From the NCBI GenBank assembly GCA_028565635.1, contig JAOXYB010070390.1:1-24058 (forward strand): a stretch of 24,058 bases of DNA, in the 5' to 3' direction. The notes below the pieces were generated by a model. That model was not told where the DNA came from. It saw only the letters and a list, made by a program, of their open reading frames with translations, and made no database searches. Source of the DNA: Phoronis ovalis (lineage: Eukaryota; Phoronida; Phoronidae). Each line of letters begins with the position of its first letter. Position 1 is the stretch's first letter. A program made the translations under genes and the position numbers. Positions 1-12,100 of this stretch are shown here, one piece after another.

Positions 1-620
1 TTTCAAGAAATAACCTAAAAAATTGGTCCTTTTTTGTGACTGAAAACCCTAAAATTGAGTCAAGTTTTGAGACCAAAATCCTTAAAAATGTGAGGATATT
101 TTGAGTTTGGCTGCACATACCCATAAACCAGATTATAATGCATGATGTATTATATTCTTTTCTAATGTAAAAAAACAATGTTAAAAAAATATCCTACACA
201 TTGGATGGGCATTAGACATGACAAATGTCTTGTTTCCTTTAATTGAAGAAAGAGACAGTAACTTCAGAAAAAGACATATTTTTCCAAATCCATGAAGAGG
301 ATAGTTATGGAAAGTTAATAATTATAGTATGTACTTGTAAAGCCAAATATGTCTTAAACCTCACACTTCCCGATGTTATTCAAAACATACCCATCGACAC
401 TTGCCTTGGCTTTATCTGTTGTTTTTTCATTGCAATGCAGTTAAGAAAATAAAAATATTGTGTCTAGTTACATGCTTACCTTTTTGGGATAGACTTCGTA
501 ACTAAGCTCCAATAGCTCCATATCTTGAAAAGCTACGAATGTAACAATCCTGGGTAACAATATATTTGTTTCATGTTGTGAAGTGTGGTTATGCTCGACA
601 TGTAAATTGTGTGATATGGA

Positions 621-626
621 AATAAA
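621..626 (+). terminator. Possible polyadenylation signal AATAAA (plus strand)
   Basis: AATAAA is followed about 30-45 bases later by a TGTTGTG-containing stretch, the usual arrangement of a poly(A) signal and downstream GU-rich element. No plus-strand coding exon is visible upstream in the window, and AATAAA is common by chance in such AT-rich DNA. Confidence 0.15.
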
Positions 627-2905
627 GTACTGTTTCTTCCCATTGAAATAGACTATGAGTTGTTGTGATTACGTAACTAGGCTATACATTATATGAACTC
701 TTATTGGATGAGTATGCATGATACATAAACTGATTGGATGATGTTGATCACATGTCTGTTCGAGACCAAGGAATGCAGCGAAATTAAATGTGTGAATGTC
801 ATTTTTATGTTCAACATGCATCATACTGTTTTTGTTGTTAATAGCTGTAAGAGTATATTTAGATTATCAGTGGATTTGTGCAATATGTCACCGAATTACA
901 GCAGTATTTTGTTGGTGCTCTATAAATTAAGTGTAGTGAAGTTTATGTATGAACACTAAACTGTTTGAAATTATTTAAATGTACATTTTTTTAGTTTTGC
1001 TAAACCTCACCAAGTTTTTGTACAAAATGTTTTCCCCGTCTTAAAAATGGGAATTAATTTATTGTTTAAAGTGTGTAAATATTCTTACTGGCTTTTGCCA
1101 TAGCTGCCACTGAACAATCACATTTCTAAAATGTGTATGTCTTTCATTTTGTTTTGTATTATTGTTGTCCGCATAATTGTTTTTGTAGTTATACTACTGT
1201 TGTATGCTAGCTACGCAAGTAGAAGAGTGTGTATAAATTGTTAAACAGCATCACTTGTTTATGCAATAGTATAAAGAAAAAGATAAAACTTTAAAATTTT
1301 CAATTTTAGCTAAATTAATGAGTGCAGGTTTTGTGAATTTTGTACAGTAGGAGAGAAGTGTAAAATATGCTTATGCAAGGTTAACAAATTAGCAACTATA
1401 AAGAGCCAATTGGAAAACAACCAAGATATGAAAATGCTTCATAAACTTACTATTTTGATCTTTTAACCAATAGTCGTAATGGGAAGCTTACACATAATTT
1501 ACATAGCTTTTAGTGTTTCCCTTTACTGTCAGTATACTCATGTAATAGCATCTAAAAGCAAATGTCGAAATAAATAATCACTATAATTACTAGAATATGT
1601 TGATATTTATTTACCCCATGGCACTGTACAGCATGTCAGTATTACTTACTCCCTAGAGATTTTTCTGAGGTTTCACAGACAAGGTATTTGCTTAATTGTA
1701 CAACACAATTATATAAAACAGCAAAGTTTTTGTAACACAGAAAAATACTTCTACAAACAAGTTATAATTTCTAAAAATAAAAAACTGTTTTAAGATAGTT
1801 GCATACAATACACAGCAACAGAAATAGGTAAGATGAACCGACTTCTTGGGCAGTCTGCTTGACAACAGAAAGGGACCTGACAGCAAATGAACAGCTCGTA
1901 TGTAAAAACCTTTTCTTAAAAACAAATTAATACATTAAAACAAATAAATTTTCATAACCATTTCTTTCAAAAATATCTTTAAAAAATTGTGATCCAAACT
2001 TGATTAAAATCACAACATCGCATAGCTCATAAGAGGCTTAACAATGGAGCAATAAGAAAACAAATAAAATATGGAAAACATTTGTCAGAAATAATTTTAA
2101 ATATAATTTTAATTTTATTTAAAATCCTTCTATATTGAGCTATGTGTAGTGAAATTTATGAGATTTGGATAGCTAAAAATCTCTTTTCAAATGGCCTACA
2201 TTTCGTGAAAAATAAATATTAAAAATATCTTAGTTTATTATTTTTACAAAATTTAACAAATATATGTCGGTACCATATTTAATCATAACAATAACGTAGA
2301 GATCACTCAAATATCATTGCACATGGAATAACAATTTTTATCATTTTATGTTAAACATGGTTAAACATTTTTTATTACTCTATTGTGCTAAATTCCAACA
2401 ACAAGTCAGTTATCATGCTTGTTAAATGTATTGTGACCACTAAATATTTCATCAAAATGACTGACATGAATTGCCCTGAACAGTATAAACAAAATTTCAA
2501 TAGTGTGACCTAATCAAATACAAAACACTGTTCCAAGTTAGAAACATCAACAGAACACTACAAATGAGGATGCATGTCTTAATAAATATTAGAAGCTTAA
2601 TTCTAGGTTAAATATATACCTGTTTTAATTAACTAACTTCCATTTCCTTAAATAAATCTCATCATAAACATACAAAAAAATGTTTTCTTTTTTTTACCTA
2701 CAATCAGGATATGCTAGAGAAACTGCAAAGGATGCATTTCAAGTGATGACAGAAAGTTCCCACTGTCTTCCACCAGATAATGGTATCGTGCCTCCCCTAA
2801 CAATATCAGTGCTGACGAATTTCGACACTAAAACGCTGATAACAAAAAAAGGATATAATTCTGTCTTACTTGTAATACCAATTACCATAAATTCAAAAGA
2901 GGATT

Positions 2906-2911
2906 TTTATT
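2906..2911 (-). terminator. Possible GPLD1 polyadenylation signal
   Basis: TTTATT on the plus strand reads AATAAA on the minus strand, 46 bases past the GPLD1 stop codon. It is the nearest canonical signal. Others lie further downstream (for example around 2220, 2110 and 1606), so the true 3' end is undetermined. Confidence 0.3.
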
Positions 2912-2956
2912 GTTTATATATATTAGACCTGATAACCATAGAAATAGCACAGGCTT

Positions 2957-3124
2957 TTAATTGAAATCTAATGAATATATCCCCACAGCACCACATAACC
3001 TAGCCCCACTATGACTGCTGTGGCCAGCCGTAACAATTAAATCAGAAACTTTCCCTGATTTCAAACTGGAAATAGCTGTACCAAACCTGGCTTTTTCTTC
3101 ACCAAATACTAAAACTGCATCAGC
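2957..3124 (-). CDS. GPLD1: GPLD1 coding exon 19 with stop
   Basis: Residues 813-867 and TAA. EEKARFGTAISSL aligns with EASSRFGSSLITV; LIVTAGHSSHSGARLCGAVG aligns with VVIAAGRSSLGARLSGALH; the end IYSLDFN matches VYSLGSD. The protein therefore ends at the same point as the vertebrate enzymes. Confidence 0.94.
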   Translation of the reverse strand, partial: ADAVLVFGEEKARFGTAISSLKSGKVSDLIVTAGHSSHSGARLCGAVGIYSLDFN

Positions 3125-6100
3125 CTGCAAAATTATTTGTATATACTAATGTAATGCATTTTTTAATAAAAGTGCATTTACTCAAAATGGCCTTAGTAGT
3201 TGCAGCAATAACGAAAGTTGTGATAATGATGATGAAAGCAAATATGACGATAATAATGATACGGTAGAAACAATGATGATGATGATGATATCATGAAGCT
3301 GCAGTGATGATGCTTTTCTGAATAATTCAGACTGGAATCAGTCGCAATTGGAAATTAACAGCTTCTTGAAACAATGATCAATACTGTGCATCAGTCTGGT
3401 GCTTATTCAAACACTCCTATTATTTGTACAATGCCTATCACCAGACAGCGGTGTTATGATACTTACAATGCGTCCTGGACATGGCTTGATAAGTTCATCT
3501 CCACACTGCTCAAAAGTGGCATTAAAGTTCGGAAACCAATGTTTCACAGTATTATTTGTATGGAAGTACACATAAACAACACCTTCTTCAGCTACAAGCA
3601 AAAAAAATACAAAATAAATAATGTATGACATATAACTTTACAGTAAAATATCACATCACAGCCATTCCGAAAAATCCCAAGTACACAATGTATGTTGGGA
3701 ATTTACTTGTTAATACTTCTGTCAGATTTTCAACAAAACAGGAGTGCTGTATAGGTTTTACAATATGTTTCCTAGCCATAGAACGTTACATGTAATAGTA
3801 ATTCTAATGTTAACTACATGATATCTAATTCTGAATCTGAATGCTATGATTGACTATTAATATTAAAAAGTAAAAAACTCACAGCCAAAAAGCTCTTCAA
3901 GAGCATCGTTTGTCCTAAAGGGTGATGCAACAATTAAATCATCTAAACCATCACCTGACAGATCTTCAAACTATAACAAAAAGTAAATATCAAGAGGACA
4001 GTGTTCAGCAAAAACAAATATAAAATGCAATTGAGCACTAATACCAAAAGTTTTTGGTGGTTAAATGTTTATAAAGATTTTTTAAGACATTAAAAACTTA
4101 CCATCAGATTAGCACCATATTTATCGAAGAGGCGATCTCCATAAAACATTGCGGAAAGAAACTTAACATTACGCAGCATAACTGATACATTGTACAGAGA
4201 AACGCCACCAACTTGAGGTAAAAATGTTTCGTAATTATCAACATAGCCATTAACACCTACAAGCATAAATGGTAATATCATGAAAGCCTCACAACACAAT
4301 TTAAATCTAGTTGAAGAAACTAAAAAAGTAAAGTAACTTTAATATATGACTGTTCATTAATCAGTATCATGTAATTTGCAGGAAATATGAGGTAATTGTG
4401 TAAAATATAAATGCTAAATTCTTCAATTTGCTTAAAATTACCACTTCTACTTACTTAGTCCAAGTTGACTTATTGCAAGCATATCTGTGTATTTCTCGTA
4501 CGGATCACCAATAGCAAAACTGTAACCAAGGTTTTCTTGTTCTGTTTTCCCCGTAAATGTATGTCTTGGCTTCTTAGCAGCTGTTAACTGATCATAAATA
4601 TACAGTTTTCCAACACTTTGAATGTCTTTTTCCGAGAAGGTACAATCTGGTCTGTATAAAAGTTAGTATTATAATAAATTTAAAATGTTTAATATTTCAA
4701 TGCTGTACATATCTAATAAACTCTATTTCTCTATCATTAGTTTGTTGCTGGTTATCTATTTAAGAACATGTCAAGCTTTGACAGAATTAAATTACTTCAG
4801 GTATAATTAAATTTCATTAAAGTTAAAACTAAACTTTAGTTTAAAAATCAAAGCTTTCAATTCCCTCTCATGTTATCTCCCAAGGTTGATTTAAATTATA
4901 TTTGCAGTTTTAGTAAAACTTACAGAGCACACAGCCGGTATGTAGGAGAGCCGACCATGAGCCAAATTCCACTCAAGCTGGTTCTTTTCACAGCAACTCT
5001 GTAACCATACCAACTGTAATTTTGTTCTCCAGATGCCATCCAATCACAGTCGTAGATACTCAACACACTTGTACCTAGTTAGTATGGATTTTACACTGAT
5101 TTCAAGAAATTTAAGTTCGACCAAAGTGCCTGCCACACATACCTTTGTGACAAGGACTAAAATTACTTCAAGAGTCTTTGAAACTTATACTACAATCACA
5201 TGTCTGTATCTTGCCTGCTAAAAGTAATGCTAACCGTTGTATAAAGACATAAGCTATCAATAACATTTTATAATCACTTGAATACAGAACACTTTATAAT
5301 TTTTTTGTATCAATGAATAATCTTCACATACTATCAAATTATGAATGGAAGATAGCAGTAAATAAAAGGGACACATTACCTCTGACTAAACCCAAGTTTT
5401 TCTTTGCATAGATAACTCCCACCATGCCTTTCTGTTGACCTCCAGCAGGTGCAAATGGAGAACCAACCACCAAATCAGTATAGCCATCTCTGTTTAAGTC
5501 ACCAGAAGCTAAACTGTACCCAAGATTGCAGTATTTATCCTGTTTAAATAGAACAAAAAAATTATCAATATACAGAATTAATGAAAATTACTCTATGCAA
5601 AACACAAAACATTTTAAATTATTTAAAAATTGTTATCAATTTCAGGAAGAGGACTTTTTATGGAAGAGGTTAACTGTTATCACAAATTGTCTACACCCCA
5701 TTCCCATTCTCATCAGCTTGTGAATTCAGCTTTAAACAGTTTATACATCAAAACATAAAATACGAGACTAGTGAATTTTATACAATGCCAAGGACCAAAA
5801 AATAAGACTTCCCACATGTACCAATTCTTGATAGAACACATTTTTTGAAAAAAATAAATTAATGAAAAAATTATGAAAATAGGAAAGTGGATATACATGC
5901 AGCTGTATGAGTTGACAACTTTTCTAAATATGTAACATAACCAGACTACTGTCATACCATTTACAATGATGAAACTGGTAAAACTTACTGGACAAGTAAT
6001 TCGTATATCAGGCTTGGTGGAAACAAATGGTTGTTGTGATTTGCTGCCAAAGTACACATATACTTCACCCTGTAACAAAACAGTTCGCTATGATTTAAAT

Positions 6101-9100
6101 CTAAGTACTATCCTTTATCTCGCCAATTCTGGTATTTTAGGGAATAACAATCAAGCTAATTTGGAAAGTTGCTTCATTGTTATTAGTTCCTTTATGTTTG
6201 AGGTAAGCTGTACTGAGACCGGACTGCCATTTCACCTTCTCATCCGATGGGCAGGCAATTTAAGTGGGCTCCAGTGATTGAAAAGAAATAGCCCATCTGG
6301 CATAAGGATGCAATAAGTTGCAGCCATAATCTGAATGTCATAGCCATTAATTTTTCTTTCTTTTTCAGCCTTGGCTCTTTTGCTTCTTTTTGTTTGAAAT
6401 GGTCAACTACAGAGACATAGACACAAACATTAGTTTTTAAAATGAAATTTTCCATAATTTAATCGCCAGGACTATGTGAGCTAGGGCAAAAAGTAAAAAT
6501 AATCTTATTTGAGATGGGAATGTTTTTCTTTGGAGTAGTCTTAAAGTAGAATATCAAAATGCAGGAAAGGCAGAACAACTGGTCAGTACAACTGGTCAGT
6601 ACAGTATATTCCCTATCAATTGTTATTTGTACTAATCCTAAAGAACAGGAGTAAAAATTTAAATTTGATCTGAATCAGGTATTTTTTTGTAAATTTATTA
6701 TACAGTAGTTTCAATAGTTAGCATACCTTATATGTCAAGGTTGTTGACCCCACACTTGGGGCACTAACAACAAGGTCATTTAGTCCATCTGCATTCAGAT
6801 CAACAACTGCTACTGACCAACCATAACGGCCATTCTGAAATATTCAAAAGATAAAGCCAATATTAGTTCCTGCAACATAATACCAAATTAATTTATCTGT
6901 ATTTGGATATTGACTAAACGAATACTTTAGCGAATTTGAAAACAATCATTTACAATAAAATTTTGCAGCAGCCTATGAAGTCTCAATTAAACTTATGATA
7001 GCAGAGAAACTTAATATGCCTCCGTGGATAGCTTTTTATTTTATCACAGGATGTTTATCAACGTTTTCCTAACAGCAGCTGAACAGCTTCACAGGATACA
7101 GAATCATTTGTTGACCCTTTTAGCCTCAAGATCACAACTGTTTTTAAATATTAAACATAAAAAAAAACATTTTCCAGTCAACCAGAAAAGATAAAGGGCA
7201 TATAAATGATCCTGAAAAATACTTAGTATTAAGACCCAGTTCTAAATGAATTTTCAATTGAAATAAATGCTATAATACAAATAATACTGTGCACTTAGAT
7301 AGCTGTATTCAACACTTACCAGTATAAAACCTTCCATTATAACATCTGCTTGATTTTCCATGGTTAAATTCTCTTTTGGTATTCCTGATGAGTTTCCATA
7401 AACAATATACACTCTACCCTTTTGTGGGTTACCCAGCACACTATAGCCGGGAGAACCTAGCACCAAATCTTCAAAACCATCATTATTTATGTCTGCTGAT
7501 ATCAAGCTCCTTGAAAGAAAAATGAACTATAGTAAGTACTATTAGTTATTAAACCTAGTACATCTATCCCCACAACAAAAGTTAGGACAATAAGTCTCTG
7601 TTTCACTTGGATGCATAAACAGCATACAACAATTTTATATTAAATATAATTCAACTTTTTACTTACCTGCCTAAGTTAGTGTATGGAACATTAGAAGAAT
7701 ACACAGCTGTAGGTAGAATAGCTTTTGTCTTCTTTTCATAGTCACTTTTCTTAATTTCCATATTTTTTAACCTCACATTATTTTCAGTTTTCTGTTCCAT
7801 ATTCAGCAGGGCTACCTGCAGAGTTTCATCAATATACTTAAATTTATTTCACCGAGGGCAATGTAAAGAGTTCATGTTGTTCTCGGACACAACTCATATA
7901 ATTTACATAAGATGTATCAAATACATTTGCAAATGTCAAGCCATTGCTAAAATAATCCACTATCACATTAAGTCATTGGCCTTGATGACTTCACTCAAGA
8001 AAAAGTGTAACGAATCTTTCCCCTCTTTACCTACAGCTATTTTAAAAGTTTGATTTCAGCATACAGTATGTCCCTTATGAGCTGTATTTACCTTTAAGTG
8101 ATGTTTAGGTTTGAAGTAAACTCCTCTTTTTGTTTTAGTTACAATAACATCATTGAAAGTTAATCCAAACAGATATGGTTTAGCATATAATCCATTTCTT
8201 AAAGTAGAATCCTTCCTTGACCATGACAGTGTATTATTACCATGACATCTAAGATACAATGGATTACGTGGTATATCACATGACCTATAGAAAAAACATT
8301 TAATGTAGCTGGTGATAAAACATTCCCACTTTAGGACATGGCCAAAATTTATACTGTTTTTATCTGAATAAACACCCAATATGAAGTACTCAAAAAAAGT
8401 AATTGAATTTGCATGTTGTATTACAATAATACGATAAAAATTAGTTAATAATAAACTTGTTCAATTTTCCCAATTTATTCAGCCACATATTTACAGTTTT
8501 GGCCTAGATCAAAAGAGTACGAAAATTAATTTTTCATCAAAGTTTCATAAAAATTCAAAAGCACTTTGTGTTTCAGATTCTTGCATGGTCTTACTCTTGT
8601 CCATTCTCCAACATGTAAATTGTTTCCCGCCAAATGTTAGTTGTCCATACAGCCATATCATTCATACCACCCAGGAAATAATCACTCAGTTGATTTACAA
8701 GGAATGGACTTTTGTTTGCATAATCAGGGAACAACTAAAAAGGAAAATATTATCAACGCATCATATCAAGACTAGAAGTCAGCACACAATTAGATAATAC
8801 AGAATCAGCAAATATTTCGCAGTTCAGCAAATACTTATAAAGACAAAACACTTTTCATTAACAAAGAGCAAAATGATTTTTTTAGAAGCTTTAGGTTTGG
8901 TATTTACAACTTACCTTGGCAACAGCTAATTTCTCACCAAGTCTAAAAAGAAATCACATCCTCAACATAAATGCTAGTTATGTTTCTTACTATTTAGTAA
9001 ACTGTTCCATTTTGCAGTGCTGCTTGCCAAAATTCTGAGGCAATGTTAAAGAAATTCTCACCAAAAACTTTCAAATGTATGCTAACTATTAACAGCAATG

Positions 9101-12100
9101 AGAAAATATGGCAAATATTAACTTCAGCTTAGCGACCTACATACTATTCAAAAGCGAAATACATATTCATGCTTTTTACTAGTATATTATTACCTGGCCA
9201 GAAATAAAATCAGAGTGCAATCTTCAATCACTGCTTTGTCCATTGTTTTCTGTCCCTTGTAATATTCTTTGTATATATTAAACAGATCACCAACTGGTAC
9301 ATACCTGTATTTGGTTAGATATACAAGGGGTAGTGTTCATCATGCTCACACAACCGAATAAGAATTGTCAACAGGAATTTGACCCAATGAAGTCTCACAT
9401 TGTATCAATGTTACAACAAATAATTATTAAATTATTAAAACAACAGTCCATAAACTTGTTTCAATTTTAATATTTGGTTTCCGTCTTCTGAATCAAATCG
9501 AAAAAAATCACAATATGACTTTCAAACAAATGCAACACAACAGTTTAAAATTTAAAAACAAATTACCATTCCGACGTTACATTTACGTAATCAAGGTTGA
9601 GTTGAAACTGATTTAGAATGTCGCCTCCAAAGTCACCAACATCATGAGCGGCTTCAAATGATCCATGAAAGTCTGTCTAAAAAACAAACCACATGGTACA
9701 CATTGATTGTGAATTTCAGATTGAAAAAAAGAGACATCACAAACAAGGGTTTATGATATTAATACTGAATAGGTCTATTTAAAGCATTAACATTAATAGG
9801 AAAATACAGATTTGACAGATATGCATTATTTTCTTACATTACAGTATACTTACTAGGTACATGACTTGCTAAAATGACATCACATTTTTTGTATAAAAAA
9901 TTTAGCCTGGATTGCAGATTGAAGCAGTTATTGTATATTACCACACAGTTTAAAATTATCCCATTCAGATGTCAAAATAGCACACTTGTAAATTTGGCCA
10001 AATCTTTCACTTGGAAATTGGGTATTTTGGTAAAACTAAAAGTCTCCCGCGGACGAAGGGAGACTTCACAGCTGCTATGAAATAGATTTGAATTAGAATG
10101 TATGGTAATATAATACTGACCAGTTGTTTTTGTACTACTTGTTATACAAAAGAGATGACACCAGTGATAAGATAAAGTACATCATACACTGTGACGTCAA
10201 CAAAGCCACATACTGATAGAAACCCTAATAATAACCAATCAGTATATTTTGATATATTAAAATCCAACCTTATACTGTTAAGTGCAAATGAGTTTTCTGA
10301 CAATAACATAACACTTTGATAATCTGATTGGAAACATTGCAATCACACAAAAATGACAGATAAGGAAAACCATTACCATCCCCATAGTTGCTAAAAATCC
10401 TTGATCAATGCCTAGACTATGCCACGATATATCAGCAACTTGGTGAGAAACAAATCCTAACATAAACACCACCAGTTTCTTTGTTTCGTCGTCCCAGGGT
10501 GGTGGGTAATGTGTCCTGATATACTGAACAGTTGTGCTTAAAAATGGAGCCCAGTGCGTGTCTTCAGATACATCATGATATAAACCTGAAAAGTGAAATA
10601 AAAATGCTGACATAACACCAACAAACAAAAAAATAATATACAGATGTCTGCTTTACACATAGCAAAATGTGATCATATTCAGTTATGTCTTGTCATTTTT
10701 TATATTATTAATATTAAATAACTTTTATTAATAAATTAAAGATTATTAATAGTTACCTCTACGACATTCACTTGGATAGTAGGCATCTGGGTACGGATTT
10801 CCTGCTTGGAAAGCATCCTGGTGCTCTAATATGAGTTGTCTATAATCTATGCCTAATGCAGAAGGGGAACTAAAAAATTCTGTGGATCGATGGCCTGTAA
10901 AACAGTTTTTCAAAATTTTCTGTAAGCATTTCTAAGTCATTAGGAGCAGCATTAGGTGGATACTATCTCCGGGGGTCACTTAATATTAACGACTGACGCG
11001 CATGCTCTGCTATAGTAAGTCCATTTTTCAGGGTTAAGGTATTTAGGATGTCCAATTTTCGTAGCTCAGGTATAGAGGATATGGTGTGTATTCACTCAAT
11101 TTTAGGTATAGAGGATGTGGCTTGTTTTTGCGGGGAGGTATAGAGGAAATCTGTGAATGAAGCTGGGTAAGAAAATTATATGAACAGCAACTTACTTTAC
11201 TAACCTTTCCAACCCCTTTCCGCCAATTTACCCAGTGATGAATACAAGTAGCAAAACTTGGTGTTGGTATATAGGATGTTCAGAAAAAAATTGTTTGGTA
11301 TATATATGCAGAATGTAAAAAAAATAGAATTTCTGAGCTGGATGTTCCAGAAAACAGGAAAATTTTAGTACAGAGGATACGGAGAGAATGTATTTCTGGG
11401 TTTGTATTGAGGATGTCTTGAACAAAACAGGAACATCTCGGTATTGTAGTCATATAGGATGTCAGCTTAGTTGGTTTGATGTCCCGGCTGAGAATACCGT
11501 CCCGTATTTGTGAAAATGGTGAATTAATCTTCTAAGGAGCACTAGCTCCCTTTTTAATCGACCATTTTCAGGATGGAAACTGCTTTTAGTTCTGTATTAC
11601 ATTATTCTAGTTTAGCAGTTCTTAACAGTAATTAGTACTTTCCCGGGGGGATACTCAAGTTATTTTTGGTGGGGATGTGCATCATTGTGCATGCAGCCCA
11701 GTTGAAAATTTTGGATTTGAGTTGTATACTTTTTACACTGCATTTTTTTTGGATTGCCAGTGCCGTAAATATATTCAAAAAGTTGGATTGCTACCCACTG
11801 CTTACAGAAAATAATTTGGATTAATTTTAGGTTTGTATCCATAAATAAATTTTAGAATTTGGTTTCTATCAGTCAGCTTGCGTAAATATGGATTGCTATG
11901 CTCAAATATTTAAAAATTTTGGATTGCTACCCTAAAAATTTGGGTTGGGTTAAGGTTTGCCATCACAACCTAAAATTTTGTATTGAAGGGACACATCCCC
12001 GTAGTCTAAAAACCTTGATTAACCCCGGGAGTACTTTTTAAAAACACTTTAGACTTGGTTGCCGTAGAATAGTAGTCAGTAGACAGTACTAGTAGTAGGC

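Larger units (their letters stand above)
1..2956. other. Non-coding AT-rich flank, no gene seen
   Basis: No reading frame here shows a recognisable domain or a set of frame-compatible exons. The frames of 60-95 codons mostly lack an ATG and have low-complexity AT-driven composition. The stretch from about 960 to 1320 is rich in TGT/TTTT on the plus strand, as seen in some 3' untranslated regions, so the 3' end of a plus-strand gene entering from the left is possible but unproven. The right part must include the 3' untranslated region of the minus-strand GPLD1 gene. Confidence 0.5.

Noticed and set aside
243-452. 69-codon plus-strand frame
   Set aside because: It starts at TTG, has no motif and no flanking exon in phase; it sits in AT-rich flank.
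758-768. GTTCGAGACC resembling a tRNA B box
   Set aside because: No A box or cloverleaf can be formed around it.
738-959. 73-codon plus-strand frame
   Set aside because: AT-driven composition, no domain, no splice context.
2680-2964. 94-codon plus-strand frame
   Set aside because: It crosses the 3' flank and end of the GPLD1 gene on the other strand; no motif of its own.
3374-3628. 84-codon plus-strand frame
   Set aside because: Antisense shadow of GPLD1 exon 18.
5966-6277. 103-codon plus-strand frame
   Set aside because: Antisense shadow of GPLD1 exon 12 running into the intron.
6240-6455. 71-codon minus-strand frame in a GPLD1 intron
   Set aside because: It lies in the intron between exons 11 and 12; the proteins on either side join in phase without it, and it has no recognisable motif.
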